Assembly: GCA_947396885.1 (NCBI GenBank)
Contig: OX377206.1
Coordinates: forward strand, 48,839,631 to 48,903,630
Source: Heligmosomoides polygyrus polygyrus
Lineage: Eukaryota > Nematoda > Chromadorea > Rhabditida > Heligmosomidae
DNA length: 64,000 nucleotides
Direction: 5' to 3'
Below, piece after piece: positions 10,068 through 24,019 of the stretch. The stretch's first letter is position 1, and each line of letters begins with the position of its first letter. Made by a program: the position numbers and the translations under genes. The notes below the pieces were generated by a model. That model was given only the letters and a program-made list of their open reading frames with translations. It did not search any database and was not told where the DNA came from.

Positions 10068-11357
10068 CCAGCCATACCCTATTCCGGAATGCCTGGCCTA
10101 GCCCGCGACTCTCGTGGAGGAAGGACCAACAACTAGGTTGGGCTACGTTCCTAGCGTGGCCAGCCATACTCGAAGCCGGAATGCCTGGTGTGGTACGCTC
10201 GTCCAGCGTTAGGTGCCGGCGAAGTCGACGACTGACGCTGGGTGAGGAATTATTACCAGATAGGTTGGGCTACGTTCCTATCGTGGCCAGTCATACTCGA
10301 AGCCGGAATGCCTGGTGTGGTCCTCACGTCCAGCGTTAGGTGCCGGCGAAGTCGACGACTGACGCTGGGTGAGGAATTATCACCAGATAGGTTGGGCTAC
10401 GTTCCTAGCGTGGCCAGACATACTCAAAGCCGGAATGACTGATGCGGTCCGCAGGTTCAGCCTCAGGGAGCTGCGAAGCCAACGACTGAGGCTGGGTGAG
10501 GAAATATCACCAGATAGGTTGGGCTACGTTCCTAGCCTGGCCAGCCAAACTCGAAGCCGGAATGCCTGGTGTGGTCGGCTCGCCCAGCGTTAGGTGCCGG
10601 CGAAGTCGACGACTGACGCTGGGTGAGGAATTATCACCAGATAGGTTGAGCTACGTTCCTAGTGTGGCCAGACATACTCAAAGCCGGAATGCCTGGTGTG
10701 GTCCGCTCGCCCAGCGTTAGGTGCCGGCGAAGTCGACGACTGACGCTGGGTGAGAAAGGATCACCAGCTGGATTGCGCTTCGTTCTTAGCGTGACCAGCC
10801 ATACCCTATTCCGGAATGCCTGGCCTAGCCCGCGACTCTCGTGGAGGAAGGACCAACAACTAGGTTGGGCTACGTTCCTAGCGTGGCCAGCCATACTCGA
10901 AGCCGGAATGCCTGGTGTGGTCTGTTCGTCCAGCGTTAGGTGCCGGCGAAGTCGACGACTGACGCTGGGTGAGGAATTATTACCAGATAGGTTGGGCTAC
11001 GTTCCTAGCGTGGCCAGTCATACTCGAAGCCGGAATGACTGGCGTGGTCTGCAGGTCCAGCGTTAGGTGCCGGCGAGGTCGACGACTGACGCTGGGTGAG
11101 AAAGGATCACCAGCTGGGTTGCGCTTCGTTCTTAGCGTGGCTAGCCATACCCTATTCCGGAATGCCTGGCCTAGCCCGCGACTCTGGTGGAGGAAGGACC
11201 AACAACTATGTTGGGCTACGTTCCTAGCGTGGCCAGCCATACCCGAAGCCGGAATGCCTGGTGTGGTCCGCTCGTCCAGCGTTAGGTGCAGGCGAAGCCA
11301 ACGACTGAGGCTGGGTAAGGAAATATCACCAGATAGGTTGGGCTACGTTCCTAGCGT

Positions 11358-13057
11358 GGCCAGCCATACTCGAAGCCGGAATGCCTGGTGTGGTCTGTTC
11401 GTCCAGCGTTAGGTGCCGGCGAAGTCGACGACTGACGCTGGGTGAGGAATTATTACCAGATAGGTTGGGCTACGTTCCTAGCGTGGCCAGTCATACTCGA
11501 AGCCGGAATGACTGGCGTGGTCTGCAGGTCCAGCGTTAGGTGCCGGCGAGGTCGACGACTGACGCTGGGTGAGAAAGGATCACCAGCTGGGTTGCGCTTC
11601 GTTCTTAGCGTGGCCAGCCATACCTTATTCCGGAATGCCTGGCCTAGCCCGCGACTCTGGTGGAGGAAGGACCAACAACTAGGTTGGGCTACGTTCCTAG
11701 CGTGGCTAGCCATACTCGAAGCCGGAATGCCTGGTGTGGTCCGCTCGCCCAGCGTTAGGTGCCGGCGACGTCGACGACTGACGCTGGGTGAGGAATTATC
11801 ACCAGATAGGTTGGGCCACGTTCCTAGCGTGGCCAGATATACTCAAAGCCGGAAGGACTGGTGTTGTCCGCAGGTTCAGCCTCAGGGAGCTGCGAAGCCA
11901 ACGACTGAGGCTGGGTGAGGAAATATCACCAGATAGGTTGGGCTACGTTCCTAGCCTGGCCAGCCATACTCGAAGCCGGAATGCCTGGTGTGGTCCGCTC
12001 GCCCAGCGTTAGGTGCCGGCGAAGTCGACGACTGAGGCTGGGTGAGGAATTATTACCAGATAGGTTGGGCTACGTTCCTAGCGTGGCCAGTCATACTCGA
12101 AGCCGAAATGACTGGTGTGGTCCGCACGTCCAGCGTTAGGTGCCGGCGAAGTCGACGACTGACGCTGGGTGAGGAATTATCACCAGATAGGTTGGGCTAC
12201 GTTCCTAGCGTGGCCAGACATACTCAAAGCCGGAATGACTGGTGTGGTCCGCAGGTTCAGCCTCAGGGAGCTGCGAAGCCAAAGACTGAGGCTGGGTGAG
12301 GAAATATCACCAGATAGGTTGGGCTACGTTCCTAGCCTGGCCAGCCATACTCGAAGCCGGAATGCCTGGTGTGGTCCGCTCGCCCAGCGTTAGGTGCCGG
12401 CGAAGTCGACGACTGAGGCTGGGTGAGGAATTATTACCAGATAGGTTGGGCTACGTTCCTAGCGTGGCCAGTCATACTCGAAGCCGAAATGACTGGTGTG
12501 ATCCGCAGGTCCAGGGTTAGGTGCCGGCGAAGTCGACGACTGACGCGGGGTGGGGAAGGATCACCAGCTAGGCTGGGCTACGTTCCTAGCCTGGCCAGCC
12601 ATACTCGAAGCCGGAATGCCTGGTGTGGTCCGCACGTCCAGCGTTAGGTGCCGGCGAAGTCGACGACTGACGCTGGGTGAGGAATTATTACCAGATAGGT
12701 TGGGCTACGTTCCTAGCCTGGCCAGCCATACTCGAAGCCGGAATGCCTGGTGTGGTCCGCACGTCCAGCGTTAGGTGCCGGCGAAGTCGACGACTGACGC
12801 TGGGTGAGGAATTATCACCAGATAGGTTGGGCTACGTTCCTAGCGTGGCCAGACATACTCAAAGCCGGAATGACTGGTGTGGTCCGCAGGTTCAGCCTCA
12901 GGGAGCTGCGAAGCCAAAGACTGAGGCTGGGTGAGGAAATATCACCAGATAGGTTGGGATACGTTCCTAGCCTGGCCAGCCATACTCGAAGCCGGAATGC
13001 CTGGTGTGGTCCGCTCGCCCTGCGTTAGGTGCCGGCGAAGTCGTCGACTGACGCGGG
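11358..13057 (+). repeat. Transition segment with a long run of L monomers
   Basis: One S starts at 11569, and consecutive L units run from 11661. Offsets to the 8.4-8.9 kb linker are 3346 bp (3219+127), so one extra L was inserted. The right part holds the first copy of the dispersed six-monomer cassette. No gene is seen. Confidence 0.82.
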
Positions 13058-13184
13058 GTGGGGAATTATTACCAGATAGGCTGGGCTACGTTCCTAGCCT
13101 GGCCAGCCATACTAGAAGCCGGAATGCCTGGTGTGGTCCGCACGTCCAGCGTTAGGTGCCGGCGAAGTCGACGACTGACGCTGG
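12423..13184 (+). repeat. Six-L cassette, copy 1
   Basis: Six consecutive L units starting at 12423, 12550, 12677, 12804, 12931 and 13058. The first carries GTGATCCGCAGG and a CCAGGGTTAG arm, the second starts GTGGGGAAGGATCACC, and the last starts GTGGGGAATTATTACC with CATACTAGAAGCC. The same order recurs six more times. A private change gives TGGGATACG in the fifth unit. Confidence 0.88.
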
Positions 13185-15711
13185 GTGAGAAAGGATCACC
13201 AGCTGGGTTGCGCTTCGTTCTTAGCGTGGCCAGCCATACCCTATTCCGGAATGCCTGGTCTAGCCCGCGACTCTCGTGGAGGAAGGACCAACAACTAGGT
13301 TGGGCTACGTTCCTAGCGTGGCCAGCCATACTCGAAGCCGGAATGCCTGGTGTGGTCTGCTCGTCCAGCGTTAGGTGCCGGCGAAGTCGACGACTGTCGC
13401 TGGGTGAGGAATTATTACCAGATAGGTTGGGCTACGTTCCTAGCGTGGCCAGTCATACTCGAAGCCGGAATGACTGGCGTGGTCTGCAGGTCCAGCGTTA
13501 GGTGCCGGCGAGGTCGACGACTGACGCTGGGTGAGAAAGGATCACCAGCTGGGTTGCGCTTCGTTCTTAGCGTGGCCAGCCATACCCTATTCCGGAATGC
13601 CTGGCCTAGCCCGCGACTCTGGTGGAGGAAGGACCAACAACTATGTTGGGCTACGTTCCTAGCGTGGCCAGCCATACCCGAAGCCGGAATGCCTGGTGTG
13701 GTCCGCTCGTCCAGCGTTAGGTGCAGGCGAAGCCAACGACTGAGGCTGGGTAAGGAAATATCACCAGATAGGTTGGGCTACGTTCCTAGCCTGGCCAGCC
13801 ATACTCGAAGCCGAAATGCCTGGTGTGGTCCGCACTTCCAGCGTTAGGTGCCGGCGAAGTCGACGACAGACGCTGGGTGAGAAAGGATCACCAGCTGGGT
13901 TGCGCTTCGTTCTTAGCGTGGCCAGCCATACCTTATTCCGGAATGCCTGGCCTAGCCCGCGACTCTGGTGGAGGAAGGACCAACAACTAGGTTGGGCTAC
14001 GTTCCTAGCGTGGCTAGCCATACTCGAAGCCGGAATGCCTGGTGTGGTCCGCTCGCCCAGCGTTAGGTGCCGGCGACGTCGACGACTGACGCTGGGTGAG
14101 GAATTATCACCAGATGGGTTGGGCCACGTTCCTAGCGTGGCCAGATATACTCAAAGCCGGAAGGACTGGTGTTGTCCGCAGGTTCAGCCTCAGGGAGCTG
14201 CGAAGCCAACGACTGAGGCTGGGTGAGGAAATATCACCAGATAGGTTGGGCTGCGTTCCTAGCCTGGCCAGTCATACTCGAAGCCGAAATGACTGGCGTG
14301 ATCCGCAGGTTCAGCCTCAGGGAGCTGCGAAGCCAAAGACTGAGGCTGGGTGAGGAAATATCACCAGATAGGTTGGGCTACGTTCCTAGCCTGGCCAGCC
14401 ATACTCGAAGCCGGAATGCCTGGTGTGGTCCTCACGTCCAGCGTTAGGTGCCGGCGAAGTCGACGACTGACGCTGGGTGAGGAATTATCACCAGATAGGT
14501 TGGGCTACGTTCCTAGCGTGGCCAGACATACTCAAAGCCGGAATGACTGATGCGGTCCGCAGGTTCAGCCTCAGGGAGCTGCGAAGCCAACGACTGAGGC
14601 TGGGTGAGGAAATATCACCAGATAGGTTGGGCTACGTTCCTAGCCTGGCCAGCCAAACTCGAAGCCGGAATGCCTGGTGTGGTCCGCTCGCCCAGCGTTA
14701 GGTGCCGGCGAAGTCGACGACTGACGCTGGGTGAGGAATTATCACCAGATAGGTTGAGCTACGTTCCTAGCGTGGCCAGACATACTCAAAGCCGGAATGC
14801 CTGGTGTGGTCCGCTCGCCCAGCGTTAGGTGCCGGCGAAGTCGACGACTGACGCTGGGTGAGAAAGGATCACCAGCTGGGTTGCGCTTCGTTCTTAGCGT
14901 GGCCAGCCATACCCTATTCCGGAATGCCTGGCCTAGCCCGCGACTCTCGTGGAGGAAGGACCAACAACTAGGTTGGGCTACGTTCCTAGCGTGGCCAGCC
15001 ATACTCGAAGCCGGAATGCCTGGTGTGGTCGGCTCGCCCAGCGTTAGGTGCCGGCGAAGTCGACGACTGACGCTGGGTGAGGAATTATCACCAGATAGGT
15101 TGAGCTACGTTCCTAGCGTGGCCAGTCATACTCGAAGCCGGAATGACTGGCGTGATCCGCAGGTCCAGGGTTAGGTGCCGGCGAAGTCGACGACTGACGC
15201 TGGGTGAGGAATTATTACCAGATAGGTTGGGCTACGTTCCTAGCGTGGCCAGTCATACTCGAAGCCGAAATGCCTGGTGTGGTCCGCACGTCCAGCGTTA
15301 GGTGCCGGCGAAGTCGACGACTGACGCTGGGTGAGAAAGGATCACCAGCTAGGCTGGGCTACGTTCCTAGCCTGGCCAGCCATACTCGAAGCCGGAATGC
15401 CTGGTGTGGTCCGCAGGTTCAGCCTCAGGGAGCTGCGAAGCCAAAGACTGAGGCTGGGTGAGGAAATATCACCAGATAGGTTGGGCTACGTTCCTAGCGT
15501 GGCCAGTCATACTCGAAGCCGGAATGACTGGCGTGATCCGCAGGTCCAGGGTTAGGTGCCGGCGAAGTCGACGACTGACGCTGGGTGAGGAATTATTACC
15601 AGATAGGTTGGGCTACGTTCCTAGCCTGGCCAGCCATACTCGAAGCCGGAATGCCTGGTGTGGTCCGCTCGCCCTGCGTTAGGTGCCGGCGAAGTCGTCG
15701 ACTGACGCGGG
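13058..15711 (+). repeat. 2654-bp, 22-monomer HOR, copy 1
   Basis: 18 x 127 + 4 x 92 = 2654 bp. It begins at the L with CATACTAGAAGCC, and S units follow at 13185, 13531, 13877 and 14858. One private change gives GACTGTCGCTGG near 13394. Confidence 0.9.
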
Positions 15712-18365
15712 GTGGGGAATTATTACCAGATAGGCTGGGCTACGTTCCTAGCCTGGCCAGCCATACTAGAAGCCGGAATGCCTGGTGTGGTCCGCACGTC
15801 CAGCGTTAGGTGCCGGCGAAGTCGACGACTGACGCTGGGTGAGAAAGGATCACCAGCTGGGTTGCGCTTCGTTCTTAGCGTGGCCAGCCATACCCTATTC
15901 CGGAATGCCTGGTCTAGCCCGCGACTCTCGTGGAGGAAGGACCAACAACTAGGTTGGGCTACGTTCCTAGCGTGGCCAGCCATACTCGAAGCCGGAATGC
16001 CTGGTGTGGTCTGCTCGTCCAGCGTTAGGTGCCGGCGAAGTCGACGACTGACGCTGGGTGAGGAATTATTACCAGATAGGTTGGGCTACGTTCCTAGCGT
16101 GGCCAGTCATACTCGAAGCCGGAATGACTGGCGTGGTCTGCAGGTCCAGCGTTAGGTGCCGGCGAGGTCGACGACTGACGCTGGGTGAGAAAGGATCACT
16201 AGCTGGGTTGCGCTTCGTTCTTAGCGTGGCCAGCCATACCCTATTCCGGAATGCCTGGCCTAGCCCGCGACTCTGGTGGAGGAAGGACCAACAACTATGT
16301 TGGGCTACGTTCCTAGCGTGGCCAGCCATACCCGAAGCCGGAATGCCTGGTGTGGTCCGCTCGTCCAGCGTTAGGTGCAGGCGAAGCCAACGACTGAGGC
16401 TGGGTAAGGAAATATCACCAGATAGGTTGGGCTACGTTCCTAGCCTGGCCAGCCATACTCGAAGCCGAAATGCCTGGTGTGGTCCGCACTTCCAGCGTTA
16501 GGTGCCGGCGAAGTCGACGACAGACGCTGGGTGAGAAAGGATCACCAGCTGGGTTGCGCTTCGTTCTTAGCGTGGCCAGCCATACCTTATTCCGGAATGC
16601 CTGGCCTAGCCCGCGACTCTGGTGGAGGAAGGACCAACAACTAGGTTGGGCTACGTTCCTAGCGTGGCTAGCCATACTCGAAGCCGGAATGCCTGGTGTG
16701 GTCCGCTCGCCCAGCGTTAGGTGCCGGCGACGTCGACGACTGACGCTGGGTGAGGAATTATCACCAGATGGGTTGGGCCACGTTCCTAGCGTGGCCAGAT
16801 ATACTCAAAGCCGGAAGGACTGGTGTTGTCCGCAGGTTCAGCCTCAGGGAGCTGCGAAGCCAACGACTGAGGCTGGGTGAGGAAATATCACCAGATAGGT
16901 TGGGCTGCGTTCCTAGCCTGGCCAGTCATACTCGAAGCCGAAATGACTGGCGTGATCCGCAGGTTCAGCCTCAGGGAGCTGCGAAGCCAAAGACTGAGGC
17001 TGGGTGAGGAAATATCACCAGATAGGTTGGGCTACGTTCCTAGCCTGGCCAGCCATACTCGAAGCCGGAATGCCTGGTGTGGTCCTCACGTCCAGCGTTA
17101 GGTGCCGGCGAAGTCGACGACTGACGCTGGGTGAGGAATTATCACCAGATAGGTTGGGCTACGTTCCTAGCGTGGCCAGACATACTCAAAGCCGGAATGA
17201 CTGATGCGGTCCGCAGGTTCAGCCTCAGGGAGCTGCGAAGCCAACGACTGAGGCTGGGTGAGGAAATATCACCAGATAGGTTGGGCTACGTTCCTAGCCT
17301 GGCCAGCCAAACTCGAAGCCGGAATGCCTGGTGTGGTCCGCTCGCCCAGCGTTAGGTGCCGGCGAAGTCGACGACTGACGCTGGGTGAGGAATTATCACC
17401 AGATAGGTTGAGCTACGTTCCTAGCGTGGCCAGACATACTCAAAGCCGGAATGCCTGGTGTGGTCCGCTCGCCCAGCGTTAGGTGCCGGCGAAGTCGACG
17501 ACTGACGCTGGGTGAGAAAGGATCACCAGCTGGGTTGCGCTTCGTTCTTAGCGTGGCCAGCCATACCCTATTCCGGAATGCCTGGCCTAGCCCGCGACTC
17601 TCGTGGAGGAAGGACCAACAACTAGGTTGGGCTACGTTCCTAGCGTGGCCAGCCATACTCGAAGCCGGAATGCCTGGTGTGGTCGGCTCGCCCAGCGTTA
17701 GGTGCCGGCGAAGTCGACGACTGACGCTGGGTGAGGAATTATCACCAGATAGGTTGAGCTACGTTCCTAGCGTGGCCAGTCATACTCGAAGCCGGAATGA
17801 CTGGCGTGATCCGCAGGTCCAGGGTTAGGTGCCGGCGAAGTCGACGACTGACGCTGGGTGAGGAATTATTACCAGATAGGTTGGGCTACGTTCCTAGCGT
17901 GGCCAGTCATACTCGAAGCCGAAATGCCTGGTGTGGTCCGCACGTCCAGCGTTAGGTGCCGGCGAAGTCGACGACTGACGCTGGGTGAGAAAGGATCACC
18001 AGCTAGGCTGGGCTACGTTCCTAGCCTGGCCAGCCATACTCGAAGCCGGAATGCCTGGTGTGGTCCGCAGGTTCAGCCTCAGGGAGCTGCGAAGCCAAAG
18101 ACTGAGGCTGGGTGAGGAAATATCACCAGATAGGTTGGGCTACGTTCCTAGCGTGGCCAGTCATACTCGAAGCCGGAATGACTGGCGTGATCCGCAGGTC
18201 CAGGGTTAGGTGCCGGCGAAGTCGACGACTGACGCTGGGTGAGGAATTATTACCAGATAGGTTGGGCTACGTTCCTAGCCTGGCCAGCCATACTCGAAGC
18301 CGGAATGCCTGGTGTGGTCCGCTCGCCCTGCGTTAGGTGCCGGCGAAGTCGTCGACTGACGCGGG
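15712..18365 (+). repeat. 2654-bp HOR, copy 2
   Basis: Near-identical to the preceding copy at a constant 2654-bp offset. It has GGATCACTAGC in the second S (about 16195), a variant also present in the later copies. Confidence 0.92.
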
Positions 18366-21146
18366 GTGGGGAATTATTACCAGATAGGCTGGGCTACGTT
18401 CCTAGCCTGGCCAGCCATACTAGAAGCCGGAATGCCTGGTGTGGTCCGCACGTCCAGCGTTAGGTGCCGGCGAAGTCGACGACTGACGCTGGGTGAGAAA
18501 GGATCACCAGCTGGGTTGCGCTTCGTTCTTAGCGTGGCCAGCCATACCCTATTCCGGAATGCCTGGTCTAGCCCGCGACTCTCGTGGAGGAAGGACCAAC
18601 AACTAGGTTGGGCTACGTTCCTAGCGTGGCCAGCCATACTCGAAGCCGGAATGCCTGGTGTGGTCTGCTCGTCCAGCGTTAGGTGCCGGCGAAGTCGACG
18701 ACTGACGCTGGGTGAGGAATTATTACCAGATAGGTTGGGCTACTTTCCTAGCGTGGCCAGTCATACTCGAAGCCGGAATGACTGGCGTGGTCTGCAGGTC
18801 CAGCGTTAGGTGCCGGCGAGGTCGACGACTGACGCTGGGTGAGAAAGGATCACTAGCTGGGTTGCGCTTCGTTCTTAGCGTGGCCAGCCATACCCTATTC
18901 CGGAATGCCTGGCCTAGCCCGCGACTCTGGTGGAGGAAGGACCAACAACTATGTTGGGCTACGTTCCTAGCGTGGCCAGCCATACCCGAAGCCGGAATGC
19001 CTGGTGTGGTCCGCTCGTCCAGCGTTAGGTGCAGGCGAAGCCAACGACTGAGGCTGGGTAAGGAAATATCACCAGATAGGTTGGGCTACGTTCCTAGCCT
19101 GGCCAGCCATACTCGAAGCCGAAATGCCTGGTGTGGTCCGCACTTCCAGCGTTAGGTGCCGGCGAAGTCGACGACAGACGCTGGGTGAGAAAGGATCACC
19201 AGCTGGGTTGCGCTTCGTTCTTAGCGTGGCCAGCCATACCTTATTCCGGAATGCCTGGCCTAGCCCGCGACTCTGGTGGAGGAAGGACCAACAACTAGGT
19301 TGGGCTACGTTCCTAGCGTGGCTAGCCATACTCGAAGCCGGAATGCCTGGTGTGGTCCGCTCGCCCTGCGTTAGGTGCCGGCGAAGTCGACGACTGACGC
19401 TGGGTGAGGAATTATTACCAGATAGGTTGGGCTACGTTCCTAGCGTGGCCAGTCATACTCGAAGCCGGAATGCCTGGTGTGGTCCTCACGTCCAGCGTTA
19501 GGTGCCGGCGAAGTCGACGACTGACGCTGGGTGAGGAATTATCACCAGATAGGTTGGGCTACGTTCCTAGCGTGGCCAGACATACTCAAAGCCGGAATGA
19601 CTGATGCGGTCCGCAGGTTCAGCCTCAGGGAGCTGCGAAGCCAACGACTGAGGCTGGGTGAGGAAATATCACCAGATAGGTTGGGCTACGTTCCTAGCCT
19701 GGCCAGCCAAACTCGAAGCCGAAATGACTGGCGTGATCCGCAGGTTCAGCCTCAGGGAGCTGCGAAGCCAAAGACTGAGGCTGGGTGAGGAAATATCACC
19801 AGATAGGTTGGGCTACGTTCCTAGCCTGGCCAGCCATACTCGAAGCCGGAATGCCTGGTGTGGTCCTCACGTCCAGCGTTAGGTGCCGGCGAAGTCGACG
19901 ACTGACGCTGGGTGAGGAATTATCACCAGATAGGTTGGGCTACGTTCCTAGCGTGGCCAGACATACTCAAAGCCGGAATGACTGATGCGGTCCGCAGGTT
20001 CAGCCTCAGGGAGCTGCGAAGCCAACGACTGAGGCTGGGTGAGGAAATATCACCAGATAGGTTGGGCTACGTTCCTAGCCTGGCCAGCCAAACTCGAAGC
20101 CGGAATGCCTGGTGTGGTCCGCTCGCCCAGCGTTAGGTGCCGGCGAAGTCGACGACTGACGCTGGGTGAGGAATTATCACCAGATAAGTTGAGCTACGTT
20201 CCTAGCGTGGCCAGACATACTCAAAGCCGGAATGCCTGGTGTGGTCCGCTCGCCCAGCGTTAGGTGCCGGCGAAGTCGACGACTGACGCTGGGTGAGAAA
20301 GGATCACCAGCTGGGTTGCGCTTCGTTCTTAGCGTGGCCAGCCATACCCTATTCCGGAATGCCTGGCCTAGCCCGCGACTCTCGTGGAGGAAGGACCAAC
20401 AACTAGGTTGGGCTACGTTCCTAGCGTGGCCAGCCATACTCGAAGCCGGAATGCCTGGTGTGGTCCGCTCGCCCAGCGTTAGGTGCCGGCGAAGTCGACG
20501 ACTGACGCTGGGTGAGGAATTATCACCAGATAGGTTGAGCTACGTTCCTAGCGTGGCCAGTCATACTCGAAGCCGGAATGACTGGCGTGATCCGCAGGTC
20601 CAGGGTTAGGTGCCGGCGAAGTCGACGACTGACGCTGGGTGAGGAATTATTACCAGATAGGTTGGGCTACGTTCCTAGCGTGGCCAGTCATACTCGAAGC
20701 CGAAATGACTGGCGTGATCCGCAGGTCCAGGGTTAGGTGCCGGCGAAGTCGACGACTGACGCGGGGTGGGGAAGGATCACCAGCTAGGCTGGGCTACGTT
20801 CCTAGCCTGGCCAGCCATACTCGAAGCCGGAATGCCTGGTGTGGTCCGCAGGTTCAGCCTCAGGGAGCTGCGAAGCCAAAGACTGAGGCTGGGTGAGGAA
20901 ATATCACCAGATAGGTTGGGCTACGTTCCTAGCGTGGCCAGTCATACTCGAAGCCGGAATGACTGGCGTGATCCGCAGGTCCAGGGTTAGGTGCCGGCGA
21001 AGTCGACGACTGACGCTGGGTGAGGAATTATTACCAGATAGGTTGGGCTACGTTCCTAGCCTGGCCAGCCATACTCGAAGCCGGAATGCCTGGTGTGGTC
21101 CGCTCGCCCTGCGTTAGGTGCCGGCGAAGTCGTCGACTGACGCGGG
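18366..21146 (+). repeat. 2781-bp derivative of the 22-monomer HOR, copy 3
   Basis: Matches copy 2 until about 19360. Two L units (equivalents of 16750 and 16877) are then replaced by three (19404, 19531, 19658), lengthening the unit by exactly 127 bp. The remainder again matches. Confidence 0.9.
19785..20511 (+). repeat. Single 727-bp segment (5 L + 1 S) before expansion
   Basis: Order L-L-L-L-S-L with S at 20293. It occupies the position corresponding to the triplicated segment in the next HOR copy. Confidence 0.8.
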
Positions 21147-22565
21147 GTGGGGAATTATTACCAGATAGGCTGGGCTACGTTCCTAGCCTGGCCAGCCATA
21201 CTAGAAGCCGGAATGCCTGGTGTGGTCCGCACGTCCAGCGTTAGGTGCCGGCGAAGTCGACGACTGACGCTGGGTGAGAAAGGATCACCAGCTGGGTTGC
21301 GCTTCGTTCTTAGCGTGGCCAGCCATACCCTATTCTGGAATGCCTGGTCTAGCCCGCGACTCTCGTGGAGGAAGGACCAACAACTAGGTTGGGCTACGTT
21401 CCTAGCGTGGCCAGCCATACTCGAAGCCGGAATGCCTGGTGTGGTCTGCTCGTCCAGCGTTAGGTGCCGGCGAAGTCGACGACTGACGCTGGGTGAGGAA
21501 TTATTACCAGATAGGTTGGGCTACGTTCCTAGCGTGGCCAGTCATACTCGAAGCCGGAATGACTGGCGTGGTCTGCAGGTCCAGCGTTAGGTGCCGGCGA
21601 GGTCGACGACTGACGCTGGGTGAGAAAGGATCACTAGCTGGGTTGCGCTTCGTTCTTAGCGTGGCCAGCCATACCCTATTCCGGAATGCCAGGCCTAGCC
21701 CGCGACTCTGGTGGAGGAAGGACCAACAACTATGTTGGGCTACGTTCCTAGCGTGGCCAGCCATACCCGAAGCCGGAATGCCTGGTGTGGTCCGCTCGTC
21801 CAGCGTTAGGTGCAGGCGAAGCCAACGACTGAGGCTGGGTAAGGAAATATCACCAGATAGGTTGGGCTACGTTCCTAGCCTGGCCAGCCATACTCGAAGC
21901 CGAAATGCCTGGTGTGGTCCGCACTTCCAGCGTTAGGTGCCGGCGAAGTCGACGACAGACGCTGGGTGAGAAAGGATCACCAGCTGGGTTGCGCTTCGTT
22001 CTTAGCGTGGCCAGCCATACCTTATTCCGGAATGCCTGGCCTAGCCCGCGACTCTGGTGGAGGAAGGACCAACAACTAGGTTGGGCTACGTTCCTAGCGT
22101 GGCTAGCCATACTCGAAGCCGGAATGCCTGGTGTGGTCCGCTCGCCCAGCGTTAGGTGCCGGCGAAGTCGACGACTGACGCTGGGTGAGGAATTATCACC
22201 AGATAGGTTGGGCTACGTTCCTAGCGTGGCCAGACATACTCAAAGCCGGAATGACTGATGCGGTCCGCAGGTTCAGCCTCAGGGAGCTGCGAAGCCAACG
22301 ACTGAGGCTGGGTGAGGAAATATCACCAGATAGGTTGGGCTACGTTCCTAGCGTGGCCAGACATACTCAAAGCCGGAATGACTGATGCGGTCCGCAGGTT
22401 CAGCCTCAGGGAGCTGCGAAGCCAACGACTGAGGCTGGGTGAGGAAATATCACCAGATAGGTTGGGCTACGTTCCTAGCCTGGCCAGCCAAACTCGAAGC
22501 CGGAATGCCTGGTGTGGTCCGCTCGCCCAGCGTTAGGTGCCGGCGAAGTCGACGACTGACGCTGG

Positions 22566-23292
22566 GTGAGGAATTATCACCAGATGGGTTGGGCTACGTT
22601 CCTAGCGTGGCCAGACATACTCAAAGCCGGAATGCCTGGTGTGGTCCGCTCGCCCAGCGTTAGGTGCCGGCGAAGTCGACGACTGACGCTGGGTGAGGAA
22701 TTATCACCAGATAGGTTGGGCTACGTTCCTAGCGTGGCCAGACATACTCAAAGCCGGAATGACTGATGCGGTCCGCAGGTTCAGCCTCAGGGAGCTGCGA
22801 AGCCAACGACTGAGGCTGGGTGAGGAAATATCACCAGATAGGTTGGGCTACGTTCCTAGCCTGGCCAGCCAAACTCGAAGCCGGAATGCCTGGTGTGGTC
22901 CGCTCGCCCAGCGTTAGGTGCCGGCGAAGTCGACGACTGACGCTGGGTGAGGAATTATCACCAGATAGGTTGAGCTACGTTCCTAGCGTGGCCAGACATA
23001 CTCAAAGCCGGAATGCCTGGTGTGGTCCGCTCGCCCAGCGTTAGGTGCCGGCGAAGTCGACGACTGACGCTGGGTGAGAAAGGATCACCAGCTGGGTTGC
23101 GCTTCGTTCTTAGCGTGGCCAGCCATACCCTATTCCGGAATGCCTGGCCTAGCCCGCGACTCTCGTGGAGGAAGGACCAACAACTAGGTTGGGCTACGTT
23201 CCTAGCCTGGCCAGCCAAACTCGAAGCCGGAATGCCTGGTGTGGTCCGCTCGCCCAGCGTTAGGTGCCGGCGAAGTCGACGACTGACGCTGG
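22566..23292 (+). repeat. 727-bp sub-HOR, copy 1
   Basis: 5 x 127 + 92 bp, starting with an L carrying CCAGATGGGTTGGG. Its last L (from 23166) is a hybrid: the start is that of an after-S monomer and the later part has CCAAACTCGAAG. Confidence 0.88.
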
Positions 23293-24019
23293 GTGAGGAA
23301 TTATCACCAGATGGGTTGGGCTACGTTCCTAGCGTGGCCAGACATACTCAAAGCCGGAATGCCTGGTGTGGTCCGCTCGCCCAGCGTTAGGTGCCGGCGA
23401 AGTCGACGACTGACGCTGGGTGAGGAATTATCACCAGATAGGTTGGGCTACGTTCCTAGCGTGGCCAGACATACTCAAAGCCGGAATGACTGATGCGGTC
23501 CGCAGGTTCAGCCTCAGGGAGCTGCGAAGCCAACGACTGAGGCTGGGTGAGGAAATATCACCAGATAGGTTGGGCTACGTTCCTAGCCTGGCCAGCCAAA
23601 CTCGAAGCCGGAATGCCTGGTGTGGTCCGCTCGCCCAGCGTTAGGTGCCGGCGAAGTCGACGACTGACGCTGGGTGAGGAATTATCACCAGATAGGTTGA
23701 GCTACGTTCCTAGCGTGGCCAGACATACTCAAAGCCGGAATGCCTGGTGTGGTCCGCTCGCCCAGCGTTAGGTGCCGGCGAAGTCGACGACTGACGCTGG
23801 GTGAGAAAGGATCACCAGCTGGGTTGCGCTTCGTTCTTAGCGTGGCCAGCCATACCCTATTCCGGAATGCCTGGCCTAGCCCGCGACTCTCGTGGAGGAA
23901 GGACCAACAACTAGGTTGGGCTACGTTCCTAGCGTGGCCAGCCATACTCGAAGCCGGAATGCCTGGTGTGGTCCGCTCGCCCAGCGTTAGGTGCCGGCGA
24001 AGTCGACGACTGACGCTGG
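23293..24019 (+). repeat. 727-bp sub-HOR, copy 2
   Basis: Same order as copy 1, near-identical, with S at 23801. The last L has the ordinary CCATACTCGAAG form. Confidence 0.9.

Larger units (their letters stand above)
8908..11357 (+). repeat. Copy 2 of the segment repeated at +3219 bp
   Basis: Near-identical to 5689-8138, including the embedded 1292-bp periodicity and the AGCGTAGCC variant at about 9720. A larger segment was therefore duplicated after the 1292-bp HOR had already formed. Confidence 0.88.

Noticed and set aside
12505..12525. Interstitial telomere-like motif (GGGTTAGG in CCAGGGTTAGGTGCC)
   Set aside because: It is a single eight-base match produced by one C-to-G change in the normal CCAGCGTTAGGTGCC arm, with no tandem TTAGGG.
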